Assembly: GCA_907163375.1 (NCBI GenBank)
Contig: CAJQUW010001706.1
Location: 62,001 to 126,000, forward strand
Length of the DNA stretch: 64,000 nucleotides
Source: Prostheceraeus crozeri
Lineage: Eukaryota > Platyhelminthes > Polycladida > Euryleptidae
Reading direction: 5' to 3'
Part shown: piece by piece, positions 22,530-35,572 of the stretch
Position numbering within the stretch: position 1 is the first letter of the stretch
Layout: every line of letters starts with the position of its first letter
Notes under the pieces: model-generated
The model's input: only the letters and a program-made list of their open reading frames with translations
What the model was told of the DNA's origin: nothing
Database searches by the model: none
Made by a program: the position numbers and the translations under genes

Positions 22530-25500
22530 AATGAAAATTGTTAATTATTTATCTCTAATTTGACATTCAAATTTGAAATCGATATAATGGCAGTATCAAC
22601 AATTATCAACTTTCCATGAGCTAACATTGTACGTTGACAACATGGGATGGTGAGAAAATAAGAGCGAATGCACACATTTGACGATATTATGAGACATGGA
22701 GAATGTCAGAATTTTTGCATAGAAAACGCAGGGTGGGCTAACATTTTGGCCACTATGGTATATGAAGTGTGAATTAGAAATGTAATACCGTTATAATATA
22801 AAATATTGTCGTGTTTTATGATTCTTACATTATAGAGAATTTTTGTTTCATGACTTTTACATTATGGAAATCAAAGAATCAATCAATCAAAGAATCAAAG
22901 ATCAAAGAAGAATCAAAGTAGAAATTGAAAGAAAAAGAATTGTTGAGCTAGATTTTGTTGTTTATGGTGGGTTTCATTTTTCTTGTGTAATATGCTTCAC
23001 GAAGTCTTAAGTTTGATGGATCACTTATCAATTGTATAAATAAAGAAAATAAAATCAAGATCTTTCAATATCGGCTCCTTTCAATTCAATTCAAAATATG
23101 ACAAAAAGCCAAAACAATTATTTAAAACTTTACAAAATTTGAGTTTTATCGAACTTTTCTGCTAATATGAATAAGATACACACAGCATAGGAAAGTATTT
23201 GATGCTGATGATTACAAAAACAAGAGATATAATTGCAATAAATACATAAATGAATTAATAAGTGCAAGCATGTTATTTCAGAAAATGATAACTAACAAGC
23301 ACCATAAAACAGGTAGGCATTAGTAAAGTGAACTATCAAGTCAGATACTTAGTAATAAACAATCATAATGATAATAATAGACAGATTGATAATCTGTTGA
23401 CAGACGAGCAAACACATGTAGGTCTATGTAGAGCAAGCAATAGCCAATAGTGGACGATTGCATGTCCAAAACTATCCAAAAGACGTGATTCGATATTCAG
23501 GAAAATTCGTCAATCCTGAAATATTCTCCGGAACCAAAGTGTTCGAATTAGCTAGGCTTAACTGCCCTTAATTCATATCTAAAATAGCAGAGGTCATGCA
23601 ATTCTGCCGGCTGAGTTGTGACCCATGCAACCATTTCCATATCTGTACGCTATCAAATTTTGAATTATCTTTTCCTCATGAATCACTTTTGCATAGCGTA
23701 TAAAGTGGCTGAATCTAACCGAGTCGCATCTGGTTACGTAAATGAAATGTCTGTACGAAACATTCGAGATCTCACGAATCAGTATGACGTCTCCCGAGCC
23801 GCGTGAAATTTATCAGCGTGAATTTTATTGCTTCGCCTCCTGCCAAGATGCTCGAAGTAATTACAAATTGGCAAACTTGAAAGATAGGCTACTTCATAAT
23901 GATAAATCATAGTAAATCACTTGATAGTTAGCAGTATTGGTTGCTGCGGATGTGAAACAGCGCACTTTGAACACATGTTATGCATGAATTCGAAGTTGCT
24001 CAGGTTGATATCACCAGTGAAATTCCTGTACATCAATACTGCATATTACATACAGTAAATAACATATGAAAGTGTTATTGTATTTATAGCGTGGAGAGCC
24101 TCTATTCATTGTTGATTGCATGGCTGCTTGTATTTTGATTACACTTTGTTCAACAAGTAAATTTTACAGCTTCACTTGCAAACAATAGGTTTATAGCCTT
24201 TTCTACAAATTGAGTGAACTAATATGGTCTCTTGTCATGTGCTCTGCGCATGTTCAAATGAAATATAGGCTGCATCATTCTGCTAATCATATATCAAAAA
24301 GCTGACTTAAGATGTGAAGCTGCAACACACGAAACACGTGAAATTGATTTTATGTTAATTATTCTCATGAATGCAAAGGGTTAAATGTCACACAGAGCTC
24401 AAAATCAAAAAGTTAAAAATTTTGTTCTATGACAATCAGTTGAGGATCCTCTGATATCTACTGATTTCTAGATTTGTAATGGAGTCTTATATATCTTGGA
24501 GTTCATGACTGCGCTTCAATCTAGAGAAGACAGTCTGAAATCTGACGGTGTTCAGGACCTTGAGTTCATGACTAATATGTCCTTATTGATAACTTTTAAT
24601 GTAAATACCATTTCTACTTGAAATCGACATTTAGTACGTAGAGTAAGATCCATGTAGAAGATGTCACCTGTTTGAATAGAAATGAAAATGGACAACTAAC
24701 AAGGAGACCTGATGAGATGAAATAAAAGTTGATTTTGTGACCTCACCTTTTTATGACACACCTGCACAAATTGCTTATTAGTTTATCAAGAATCATTTGT
24801 TCTACTCAGGCTTTCGACTGACTATCAGGAACAAACAATTCAGGATTTCTTTTCAGTTACGATTATTTGATGGATGAAAAAAGTCAATAAGATCCTATTG
24901 GCTGTTGGTCGGCTTGTTTACGTCCACTAAGGTAAATATGAAAATGTTGAAAGTGCTCCATCTAATGAGTCCACGAACAAAGTAAACAAATGCGTGAATT
25001 AAATGCGGAAGAATTTCCTTCAAAAAAAACCATTCCATTTTATCTGTGAGATGGTATTCTACACTTCTAAGCAGCTTCAAATGTGATGAGAAAGAGATAG
25101 GAAGACTTACAGATGTCCAAGGTATTCAAATGCCTAGGAAAAGGCACAAAACTGACACCTAAGGTTGCGACATTAGAATCAAAAATTTGATAACTGATAT
25201 CTATGATTTCCCGTTAGATGTCTATGATATAATACAATCATGATGTGATTTATAGACCTGAAACTGAAAGAATGCTCCACGCATATTGAAAATCGAGGCT
25301 TCTCGGGAAATATTATCATAGAAAATGTTTGCAAAAAGTGGACTTATAAATAAGTTTAAGTGATTCTTCTAAAAGTAGGCCTACTTATCCAATCTGCATG
25401 AAATTCTATATGTAGATAGTCGACTCATCTATTTGTGACAGGTTGATCATGTCTTGCGAATATGGGCATATTGGAAGACCTGAGGGAGATTACGGGACAC

Positions 25501-25640
25501 CAACTCTTTTCCAACTGCGCCTTAATTCTTAAGTCTCCAAGTCTGTGGGAAATCACGGCATGCTGGCATTGGAATTATTCGAATTTTTGGATTGTGAATT
25601 TTTCGTCGGCATCAAAGAAGCGTATTTCAATGTTTAACTG
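22530..25640. other. intergenic DNA, no gene recognised
   Basis: Low-complexity AATCAAAG repeats at ~22868-22920. I searched this span on the minus strand by eye for the missing TM6-TM7 exon of the receptor at 25.65 kb (CWxP, NPxxY) and found none. A minus-strand frame at 24895-25080 has hydrophobic residues but no GPCR motif. Confidence 0.45.
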
Positions 25641-25650
25641 TTTAACTTAC

Positions 25651-26247
25651 TTTCATGTGAACTACCAATACTATCCGTATATAGACGATCACAATTATTA
25701 CGACTGAAGGAAGAACCGTCGCAGAAAATTTGAAAACGATGTATTTGATATCCATTACCTCCAAGAAGAAGCAAGACTGGTTGAAGCCTTTATTCCATCC
25801 CATCAGAGGCAAAAAACCGATGACAATGGACAAAATCCAGGCCAATGCAATTATAATAAATACCACATGCTTGGTTGCCCAAATTCTGTAGCTAAATGGG
25901 TGTGCAATAGCCCAATAGCGATCTGCAGTCACACAGACCAACATGAAGATACTGGCAACACAGAGGACCATCATGCTACATTGAAGAGATAGACATAGAT
26001 GATAATGACCGGTTGGAAGGCCCAGGTAATTTAAAATTGCAGTCGGAACTCCAATGGCTCCAACGAGACCATCGGCTAACGCCATGAAGAGGATATAGTG
26101 ACTGGCAACAACTTTGTAGCAACGAAATCGAAAGAAAGCACAAATGATGACAGAATTGCCCATGAGAGCCGAGAATCCCATAGCGCTCTCCGCGGCAATA
26201 TAAATGATATCAAGAGATGTAAAAGAGGCGTTCGTTCTGCTTGCCAT
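25651..26247 (-). CDS. class A GPCR, adenosine-receptor-like, exon for TM1-TM5 (receptor 1)
   Basis: 199 residues from MASRTNAS to a splice donor GTAAGT at 25650-25645, phase 0. N-terminal glycosylation site NAS. TM1 with GN, TM2 with LADG, Cys before TM3, TM3 ending DRY in VCVTADRYWAI, TM4 Trp in LAWILS, ECL2 MGWNKG then Cys, TM5 with Pro in VLPS. LPLMGWNKG and the Glu in TM1 (YIAAES) resemble adenosine receptors, which couple extracellular purines to G proteins; the ligand here is unknown. An upstream in-frame Met at 26307 is less likely, as both paralogues start at the equivalent MxxxTN. TM6-TM7 and the C-tail are not in this exon and were not found. Confidence 0.85.
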
Positions 26248-26307
26248 CATCAGTCTTGCTAATGTCTGGCTGCTGATCAGGTGTGGGAAAATCTTATCGC
26301 AGATCAC

Positions 26308-27844
26308 TCGATCACATTTCTTGTCTGAGTTATCGAATCACTTGATTGAAGTCCAAACTTCAAAGTACTTCCGTCCGAATGTCCACGTTCGAAAATTCGA
26401 CTTTGCCCCGTTCAGAGCTGATCATAAAGGCAGACCATCTCGCTGAAATTCTATTGATTCTCATGTCTTCCTATCGTGTCGTACAACAACGTGCCATACA
26501 TCATTCAAGAGCTTGTATTGTCAGCTGTAAAATGAGCTATGATAAACTTGTCTCTGTAATTGTATTTGATGAGCAGTGCTCAAAACATGAAAATCACTCA
26601 ATTTACAAATCGCAGTTTTTCAATAAGAAAACATGTGACTGATGATGATTATTCAGGCACGGGGAGAACCAGCATTTTCTGAGTTCTCTTTTGCTATACA
26701 GGTCATAAAATCGGTGAACTAGGAAAATATTAGTGATATGGTGAAGTTATCACAACATCATGACTCCTTTGACTGCAAATGTTATATTCTCACTATTTCA
26801 TCAAAAATTTCATGTTTGAAATTTTCAGAATCCTTGCGATGTGAGGAGTGCAAATATGAAAGTTTTTTAAAAAAAATAAGTTCAATAGTTCTTTTTCAAA
26901 CCTCTTCAACATTTTTTCTCATTACCAACATTTAAACATGTAAAGCAACCAATCTACAGTCACTGTAAGAAAGCAAAGACATGCCTTCGCTAAGTATGCT
27001 TGTTTTGAATCTTCGTTCACCTTACATGGTGTTTGTGTAACGACAAGGTTCCTTTCACCAACCATTGTCATCACAAGGAAGTCGTCGTGCCTTTGTTGTC
27101 AAATGGCCAGGGCGATGCATTGTACTCAATGTGCGTGTACGTTTGAGGTCTGTGGAGTGTCAAATTTCTATGGTTACAGATATCCTTAAAGGTGTCCACG
27201 ATATTTTAACGATAATCAATTTTACGGTTGTCGGTCATTATCGTCGATATTCTTGTAGCAGACAAAATGATAATCAAATAGATATTGTCTTGGAAATTTT
27301 ATCTGCACTGGATAGAGCACTCATAGATGTGAAGCATAGAAGTAGGTTGTTCATCTGAGTGTCGACTGGAATAGAAATTGACTCAAAGTCGCGGCACATC
27401 CGGTGAACTAAGTTGGGACATGAACGACCAATTAAAAGTTTAGATTTAGACATGTGACTGATTCTAACCCCTAAATGCGTGCGATCTTTGTGCCACTATT
27501 GTGCAATGCATGAAGCTATATTTCCGAACCAGAGCTTTCTTTGTTATCTATTTCTATGACAGAAGTGATCGAATCAATAAAGTGATGATAATAAATAGAT
27601 TAGCGTATATGATAATGATGTGCCTAATACTATTACGGTTTATAACTGATAGGCCTACATTCCTAATTTTTACTGCCTTATTGGAAATCTAATTTGAGTT
27701 ATCTAGTATCAAACTCTAAAATTTTTGTAAATAAGTTCATGTAATTAACAAAATCAATTCGATTTGATTGTAATGAGAAAATGACAACTATTTCGCGATC
27801 AGGTCACTTCAGCTGCCACAATGAGGATAAGAATGATAACTTAC
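26308..27844. other. spacer between receptors 1 and 2
   Basis: No second exon for receptor 2 was recognised here on the minus strand. Short frames on the plus strand lack recognisable motifs. Confidence 0.45.
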
Positions 27845-28447
27845 TGTTTTGTGAACTGTCCATATGATGTGTATATAACCGATCAGAATAATTATAATTG
27901 ATGGAAGAACCGTCGCAGAAAATAAGAAAACAATGTATTTTAAGTCCATTACATCCAAGAAGAAGCAAGCTCGACTGTAACCTTTATTCCATCCCATTAT
28001 GGGCAGGAAACCGATGATAAAGGACAAAATCCAGGAAAAAGCAATTATAACAAATACCACACGCTTGGTTGCCCAAATTCTGTAATTAAATGGATGCAAA
28101 ATGGCCCAATAGCGATCTGCAGTCACACAAACCAACATGAAGATACTGGAAACACAGAGGACCATCATACTGCACTGTGTGATCATACATAATTGATAGT
28201 GATCAGTTGGAAGGCCCAGGTAATTCAGAATCGCTGCAGGAATACCTATTCCTCCCACCAGACAATCGGCTATTGCCATAAATAAGATATAATAACTGGC
28301 AACTGCTCTTTGGCAGCGAAATCGAATGAATGCATAAATGATGACAAAATTCCCCAAGAAGGCTGACAATCCAACAATGCTTTCGATGGTAATGTAGATG
28401 ATATCATAGAAACTTATTGCTGATGAAGTATTCGTCTTATTTGACAT
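27845..28447 (-). CDS. class A GPCR, adenosine-receptor-like, exon for TM1-TM5 (receptor 2)
   Basis: 201 residues from MSNKTNTSS (two N-glycosylation sites) to the donor GTAAGT at 27844-27839, phase 0, the same position as in receptor 1. TM1 has the GN motif, TM2 MAIADCLVGG, and TM3 ends VCVTADRYWAILHP with DRY. TM4 has the Trp in SWILS, ECL2 LPIMGWNKG with a Cys, and TM5 ATVLPS. It is clearly paralogous to receptor 1 about 1.6 kb away in the same orientation, so they form a tandem array. The TM6-TM7 exon was not recognised. The frame is intact, which argues for selection or a recent origin. Confidence 0.85.
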
Positions 28448-29214
28448 TTCAATGATGGTAAATTCCTAAGCTTGCATCAGATGTGGAATTGACCTGTCGG
28501 TCCTATCCTCTTGTGATTAGTCAGATTGCATGTAATGATAATAGTGATAAATCCATCGCAATCTTATAGACAACAGTGAATCATTGTGATTGAAAGATAA
28601 AAGCCTCCGCCACACACAATGCACCAAACATATCTACTCGTACGATATTCAAGATTTGCATTGTCACTGTCATCGATATCAGCCAAGCGCCGAATTATTC
28701 CGCAAAACCTTGAAATATTAGTTTTAACTCATGACAGAGACATGCTTAGATGATGCATGAGTTGACTTACAGAGGCTATGAGTACAACAGTACTTTCAAA
28801 GCCACGCCTGCTATTCAAGGTCATGTAGAAACTCGCACCAACGCAAAAAATCCATCGTTGTCGTATAATCTTTTGAAATATAGTCTCTGTCACAAGATCT
28901 GCACCGTTACAGATTCTGATTAGCTTACAGGTAACTCTGGAATCATTCGAAAACCTTGAAATAACTCAATGTGCAACTTACACAACTAATAAAGTAATAA
29001 GCATAATAAATACTGACGAGTATAGAGAAATGAGATATCTATGGAGGTGGGGCGAGGGCTATAAAAAGAGATAAGAAAGACCATTGCTATGTATAGAAAT
29101 GACTATCTTCCTTCCTTCTCTTTAGCCAGTATATACCGGTCCTCGAAAAAGGGAAAGGATTGAGCTAATTTTCTAGCATGCTGCACATTTCTCACATGCA
29201 TCAAGAAGCTTCAG
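28448..29214. other. spacer before the tandem duplication
   Basis: Unique-looking AT-rich sequence upstream of receptor 2, ending at the first breakpoint MITE. No feature recognised. Confidence 0.45.
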
Positions 29215-29216
29215 TA

Positions 29217-29669
29217 GGTGACATGCCACGCTCAATCACGCGTAATTCACGCGTGAACCACGCGTAATTGCACATGACCCCAAACATCCGTGGCTATGCG
29301 GGATATTGCTGCAATATAAGTTGTATAAGTTAGTATAGTTGGCAGTCCTGTCATATAGACTTTGCGTCTCATGTGTCTGCATGTATCAGAGGCTAAACAA
29401 TGTGATAGGACCTCAATTTCATGCCAAGGGAAGACAGAGCATGCTTACTCGTTCAAGCGGCAGCGCAGACAACCGTAGACGACGCGCAAACTATAAACGC
29501 TCGCCCGCGCGTATTCATAAACATTTCCCATGTTTTAACAGCATCAGATCAAGTGATTTCTGACTCTTAGTGCAGCGCGCATGTATCCGCCTAGAAGAAA
29601 AGAATGTCTTTAAACACGGATGTTTGAGGTGCTCCGTAATTACGCGTGAATTAGGCGTGGCATGTCACC
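29217..29669. mobile_element. TA-flanked MITE at the left breakpoint, copy 1
   Basis: 453 bp with terminal inverted repeats GGTGACATGCCACGC and TA on both sides (29215-29216, 29670-29671), as for Tc1/mariner-type MITEs. Subterminal ACGCGT-containing words repeat three times at the left end. There is no transposase. Its left edge coincides with the start of duplication unit 1. Confidence 0.7.
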
Positions 29670-29918
29670 TAGTGTTTCGTGACTTAAGCTGACCTTGTAG
29701 ACCTATATAAATAGACTTATCTGGTATCTGACATCACCCCAATTTAAAAAATGGAAATATACCTGAATAGCTCGAATATATACCTGAATGCGCAGCAAAT
29801 TGGTCGTCAAAGTGAGCAAGTGAGCAAAGCACCAATTCATTCAATATCAGGAATCATGCAGCCTAGTTCACATCTTTCCATCGCTAAAGCAGCCCACTTT
29901 TCAACACACAGCCATGTC

Positions 29919-30465
29919 AGGCCGCTGTCACACAGGAAAAGGCGTCTTCCATTTGGGATTTCCTTTTAATCGCATGTAGAAAAGAATACAACCTATCACG
30001 CAGAAAAAGTCCTCAGCCATCAGCCATCTTCCATCTTCCAACATCTATCACGCTGTCACACAGGAAAAGTCATAGGGCGTCGTCCGTCGGACATAAGGGA
30101 TGAAATTATGAGACTGATGAAGTTCATTTCCATCAGTTGTCAGGCGTCAGCCGCGAGACTGTTCCAAAAATAGAACAATGTGAAGTGACGTCTGAGGGAA
30201 GATTTAGGAAACTGTGAGTTGTAAAGAGATGCATTCAGAAAACAGCCTTTGTTCACAATGTCGAACGAGGATGAAAATCAAGATAGTGATCAAAGCAACG
30301 GTAAATAGTGCAAAATAGCGCTGACTGTATCGGAAATGGATTTCCCTAGTGTCCGTGGAAGATGGAAGATGGACGATGGAAGGTGGAAGACGCCTTATGA
30401 AGAATGTGCAAAAAGGCGACTCTCATGGAAGATGGAAGACGAATTTTCCTGTGTGACAGCGGCCT
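29919..30465. mobile_element. inverted-repeat MITE, unit 1
   Basis: Ends AGGCCGCTGTCACACAGG and its inverse at 30445-30465. Inner GGAAGATGGAAGA-type words repeat near the right end, and a second CTGTCACACAGGAAAA copy lies at ~30052. The target duplication is unclear, so the superfamily is not assigned. Confidence 0.6.
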
Positions 30466-30856
30466 TAGGAGTAAGCATAAGATACACAAATTGAATATAA
30501 ATGGAATTTTTTCAGTATTTGTTAAATGATACCCATCGCACAGCTGACATGTCGTCTTAGTTATTGTATAATTACAGCATGATTAAATGCCAATTTTGGA
30601 AATGCAATGCTTTTTTGCGTAATTATTAAATTACCAATTTGTCTGCATTTATTCTCATTAATGCAAAATGATTTCAAAAGCAGAGCTACTACTTTTACAA
30701 TACTTTCCACGGAATGTCAGTCGTGCACTCAGACGATAGATGCCGAAAGTGAGAAAGCCGATGCGTAGCCTGGACGCCTATTTGTAGTGGGTAAGGAGCA
30801 AAAAGTTGGGTATTTTCAGCAAATACCGGCAAAACGCCCTTAAATTGTACGCCTTG

Positions 30857-31599
30857 CAGGGATGCGGAGTCAGAGTCTCGGAGTACTATCATTTTTGCTG
30901 GAGTCGGAGTCCTATCAAATGATAGGACTCCGGACTCCGGCTTACAACTAGACCCGAAATATAATACAAGCAAATTATTTATCATTGTGCATGGCTGTCA
31001 CTGTCTTGATGTCAACTTTCTCCGTCAAACAAAAGTACAGAGACACTGCAGTGCATGCAAACCTTGTAATAGTTAAGGGAATGAACCGTGATAGTGAAAA
31101 AGGATTGTCTTTTTACTCAGTGATTTAGTAGAGAAGACAAGCCTTCCTAGCCTCGATCACACCTACGCACCAAAGGTCACGTCAGAGACAAAAATGAAAT
31201 ACTAGTTTGTTTGAGTTAGTTTATTCACGTTAATCGTGTGTGATATCTCCAAAGCGCATCTTAAAATCAAAAGTGTACTCATATCTCTTGGAGAATGATG
31301 GGGGATTTTCCTGCCTGGTAGAGACTGGAGAAAAACCGTGTGTGCACACACGTCAACAAGATGGGAGGAGCCGAGTCGCATGCATCCAACTTAAAGCGAC
31401 ATTTGATAAAATGATTGATAATTGATACAGCAATAATCACTAAAGATAGGTTCAGGTAAGCGTATAATGATATATGATATAGGCCACCAATTTCTTCAAG
31501 AAACTAGGCTATGTATACTTGATACCTGGAGTCGGAGTTGGAGTCCTATCAACCCCCGGAGTCGGAGTCCTATCAAAATGATAGGACTCCGCATCCCTG
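30857..31599. mobile_element. hAT-like MITE rich in GGAGTC, unit 1
   Basis: Ends CAGGGATGCGGAGTC and its inverse. Subterminal GGAGTCGGAGTC words are repeated at both ends. Two near-perfect hairpins with arms GGAGTCCTATCA lie near 30910 and 31564. CAGGG termini suggest hAT, but no clean 8-bp target duplication was found. It lies directly downstream of the receptor 3 exon. Confidence 0.6.
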
Positions 31600-31677
31600 C
31601 CTTAAAGTTGAGGAGTCACTCCAGAAGATACCATAAACTACTCCAAATTTCTCAATGAATGAAAGAATGAAACTTAC

Positions 31678-32280
31678 ATTTTTCCGAACGACAAAAAATA
31701 TGCGCAGGTATACGATAAGGATGAATATCGTGGAGGGAATGATTGTTGCAGCAAATATGAAGAAGAGGTAGCTTAAATCCATCACTTCCAAGAACGCACA
31801 GGTGGAACTGAAGCCTTTGTTCCATCCCATCAGAGGTAGCAGACCAACGATGAATGACAAAATCCAAGCCGATGTAATGATCATCGACACAACAGGCTGA
31901 GTCACTCGAACTCTATAACTCAATGGATGTAAAATCGCCCAATAGCGATCAACAGTCACACAGACCAGCATGAAAATACTGGCCGTACAAAGTATCATCA
32001 TCACACACTGCATCGTCATACAAAGACGATATTGACCGGCTGGAATGCCCATGTAAATCAAAATCGCCGCTGGAACGCCGATTCCACCAACCAGACCATC
32101 GGCTAGCGCCATGAAGACAATGTAATAACTCGCACGAACTCTTTCCCGACGAAAATGAAGAAATCCAAAAATGATTAAAGCATTGCCAACCAAGGCTAGA
32201 AATCCCACAACACTTTCAAACACGATGTAAGTGATATTTAGAGGATAATGTGGAGATGAGGTATTAGTCCAGTTTGCCAT
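31678..32280 (-). CDS. class A GPCR, adenosine-receptor-like, exon for TM1-TM5 (receptor 3)
   Basis: 201 residues from MANWTNTSS to donor GTAAGT at 31677-31672, phase 0 as in receptors 1 and 2. An upstream in-frame Met at 32445 would add 55 unconserved residues. Motifs: GN in TM1, LADG in TM2, VCVTVDRYWAI in TM3, SAWILS in TM4, LPLMGWNKG then Cys in ECL2, ATIIPS in TM5. Tandem NWT/NTS glycosylation sites. The frame continues into the intron and ends in the GGAGTC MITE, so that MITE lies in or next to the intron. No TM6-TM7 exon was recognised between 28.5 and 31.6 kb. Confidence 0.86.
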
Positions 32281-32539
32281 AAGGAAGTTGTGTCGGTATG
32301 GGATGAGATGACAGAAATATATCATCTCATTGTTATTGGTTGACCAATTGTGAGTCTCTGTAATGGGAACTGCATGTGCATCGCTCCGTCTGAATAAGTG
32401 GGTTGAAGACAGTACAATTGTGATTGATGTGACTCTCTCGTTCATGATATTTCCCGAGATTAAACCATCAAATCTCTATTATTATTCGGAAATTCCACTG
32501 TCGTGAAATACTGCTATATTAAACAATATGAATGTTTGC

Positions 32540-33010
32540 AACAGGATGAGAACCAGTGTCACAAAAAAGTGACTCATCTTCACATATGGCTCTCATTGAA
32601 ATGACTCCTTCAAAAGAATTATCTCACCATACGCCTACATAAATTATTTCCTATTTATGTGACTCACCAGAAAGATGATTCCGATAAAAAGGATAAAGTG
32701 TCCTCTTGAAAAAATAACTCCCAACAAAACACAACCTGCAATAATAGACATACTAAAAAACACCTCCCTGCGGGAGTAACAGACAATAAAATTACTGCCT
32801 GCAAACTGTGTCTCGAGAAATTGGCTTCCTACAAAAAAGTGACTGGCAATAACTCCTTATCCTATAGAAATGACTGGAGCAGGATATTCTGGAAAAAATG
32901 ACACTCAAAATGTCGCCCTATAAAAATGACTCGGTAAGAGGGACTCAACGAGAAATTGAATGACTCTTGCAAGAGTGATTTTATAGAATCACACTGGTTG
33001 ACAAAGCTGC
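32540..33010. repeat. degenerate short-motif array, unit 1
   Basis: About ten loosely spaced copies of a motif like TANAAAAATGACTC occur at ~20-50-bp intervals upstream of receptor 3, for example near 32551, 32597, 32838, 32866 and 32925. It may be a decayed minisatellite. It is repeated in unit 2 at about 53,105-53,575. Confidence 0.4.
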
Positions 33011-35383
33011 GGTAAAATTGCAATCTATATACAACAATTTATTGCAATCAATTTCAATAAAATTTAATTAAATGAGAAATACATGAACTCTATAAATTGT
33101 AATTATTTCAATGCCGTCAACTGGAATTATTTTAATAATTAAGCCTCGCTAATTGAATCGTAGGTCTTCAATGAGAAAAATCCGTGAATCAATTGATGAC
33201 TAGTAAGTCAACTTCTCATCGATTCCTACCGATAAGTGTATTAAGAAACTACAATAAATTGCAATCATTTAAACGAACCGGTTTGTTGATATTTTCTTTG
33301 TCAAGTTTCTTGATCTGTGAGTGACCTGATGTGTTCTGTCAAGCCTTCACAGCACATTGCCTATAAATTGCTCCTAGCTATAAAAAATGCTAGATTTTTG
33401 AAAGTTATGCTAGAAATTTAAAAAAATTGTTCAATGGCAAGACTATGAAAATTGCAATTTAGCACAAAATATTATTACAATTTCCTCACATATTAAACTC
33501 TAAATTGCAATTTCAATGACATTTTCAATAAATTGTACTTTCTGTCGCATTTTGTCTACTAGTGTACAAAAAGCTGAAAATTACTCGGAATAAATTATCT
33601 CTTACAGGAATGACCACCAGCAAGGATGATATCTGTCATCTTCTTTAGCAGATTGACAAAGTGCATATTGACTTCGATATTTCCATAAAATTATACCTCT
33701 TATGAAGCTGTCTAAAATATTACTGTAATAAGAGTGATTGATAGTTTTTCGAGCAACTTCGAAATTATTCTGATTTTGTTTTGTGTTTGCTTATCGTTTG
33801 TAGCTTATCTCTGAGTTGCATGTTTGACGCTTATCTTTTCTGCATTTCTCCTTCCAAATTCTGTTCCTTGCCTTGTTTGAGTGTAGCTTGGTATGACGCA
33901 ATGTTTGTCAGACCTTTTGGTGCGAGGGTAGTTTGCGTATTGCGTGTGCATGTCAAGGTCTCCGTGCGTCTGTACTTGCCGTGCGCGTCGCAAACTCGCT
34001 CCCTTTTTTCTTCTCGCGTTTTCTATTTATTGTTAGGCGACACACTGACTTGTAATACAATTGTGTGGCTATTTGTGAGGGTTGGAACTTCGAGCCCTCT
34101 ACACACTTCGACTCCCAACAAATTTGAATTGTCTCTGTCATTCTCTGTAATTCTGTCATTCTCTGTAGCGGTGTAATTGTGCATTGCTTGATAGAATTTA
34201 ATTGCGACAGTACAAATTGTTGGGCTTTTTTCTCCGTCAATTAGCACAGGTGGAAAGTAGCGAAACAATTTTCAAGTGGTTGGTAAATGGTAATGTGAAA
34301 ATAACCAGTCATAATCGCAGAAAATATGAAAAGATAATCGAGTCGTGTCGTCTTGATCAATTCTATGTATCAAAAAAAATGCAGCATACGTCATCCAGGC
34401 AACATTCCTGTGTGAGAATTCGAACAATATCATAGACCATCTGGAATCGCTTGAATGGGAGATTTTATTTCGCAGACAAATTAGTCAGCAAATGTCTGTC
34501 TGATGGTAGCTTGGGAATTATTATTTTAAGACTTCCATAAACAAACTGATTTCACAATGTCGCCACAATTTCCTGGGGAAGGTTTTAAGTCGAATAGATC
34601 GAAATGGAGACTATTTCAAAGATGACGCCGATGCCATTTGAAATGCCTTTAATCCTTTCCCATGTTTGAATGCATCAAGTCACTGATTTGAAAGCCTCTG
34701 CTTGAATTTGTGCGGTCAAAAGGAAAACGCTCTGTCTTTAACTTTATTTTGGTATTTAACTTAAATTATTTTTTGTTTTTAATGATTCATCATTTCCAGA
34801 GTGTGCAGCACTTCAAATACTATTGTATTTGTCGCACAGTAACGTCCACTTGTCACACATTAACGGTGTAAGAAGCCACAGCCCAGTGTGTTCTAATTCA
34901 CCTGCACCCACAGTTGTGAGACTGACAAGTATGACTAGAGCGACTTCTTTGCGTGTGTGATGCAGCACATTGAACCGATTTCTATGTAATTGCAGATGCT
35001 CTATCTCAACAATTCAACAATTAGATCCAAAAATGAATGAGTTTTAAACTTAGAGGTCTTTTAACTTTGAGCCCTGATACATATAGCGGTAAGATGAACA
35101 TTTCAAAGATGAGAGGCTCCGCCTGAACTGCTGATATCCAAGCAGAAAAGCTCTTGGATTGCGATGTCTAAAGAGACAACATTTAAAGACGTGCTCTAGC
35201 TTTTCTAGTCTAGTCCATCATAGCAGTATTAGCAACTGAAAGTTAATCATGAAGTTGGTTACAAAAGGAATAGAAAAGAAAACAGGGAGATAGAGAACAT
35301 TCGGGTAAGTTGACAAAGAATGCTTCCTACCTGAGTCATGGATTTCTGTCTGAATGCAGCAATCTTGGGTAGAAATTAAGCGT
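33010..35383. other. non-coding stretch with AT-rich and short-frame parts, unit 1
   Basis: 33000-33560 is AT-rich with repeated AATTGCAAT words. 33781-34176 has an open plus-strand frame (131 aa; 147 aa in unit 2) and an overlapping antisense frame without known motifs. 34202-34435 has a 77-aa frame unknown to me. A small direct repeat of TCTGTCATTCTCTGTA lies at ~34135-34170. None of these frames can be called a gene. Confidence 0.4.
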
Positions 35384-35388
35384 TATGA

Positions 35389-35522
35389 GGGCTGTTCATT
35401 AACTAAAATTCTGTCGCAGAAAATTATACCGATTTAATTATTCTGCCGGTAGAATATCAACTGACTTAATGAACGACGGTATAACACCGAAATCGGCAGA
35501 ATTTTAGTTAATGAACAGACCC
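35389..35522. mobile_element. 134-bp MITE with target duplication, unit 1
   Basis: The right end, inverted, reads GGGTCTGTTCATTAACTAAA; the left end is the same with one base missing. TATGA flanks both sides (35384-35388 and 35523-35527). No coding capacity. The superfamily was not assigned. Confidence 0.7.
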
Positions 35523-35572
35523 TATGACAAACCGAGAAACTAAATTCTGACTGACGATAGTTTAGAAACTAT

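Noticed and set aside
24895-25080. Minus-strand hydrophobic frame as the TM6-TM7 exon of receptor 1
   Set aside because: No CWxP, NPxxY or acceptor-site context; the residues do not align with class A TM6-TM7.
30110-30145. CTGATGAAG...CATCAG hairpin as a ribozyme
   Set aside because: Simple inverted repeat without the GAAA core.
30857-31607. 8-bp target duplication for the GGAGTC MITE
   Set aside because: ACGCCTTG and CCTTAAAG do not match; ends are assigned on inverted repeats only.
33781-34176. Hydrophobic plus-strand frame as a membrane protein gene
   Set aside because: Start differs between units through a one-base indel, antisense frames are also open, and no family motif is visible.
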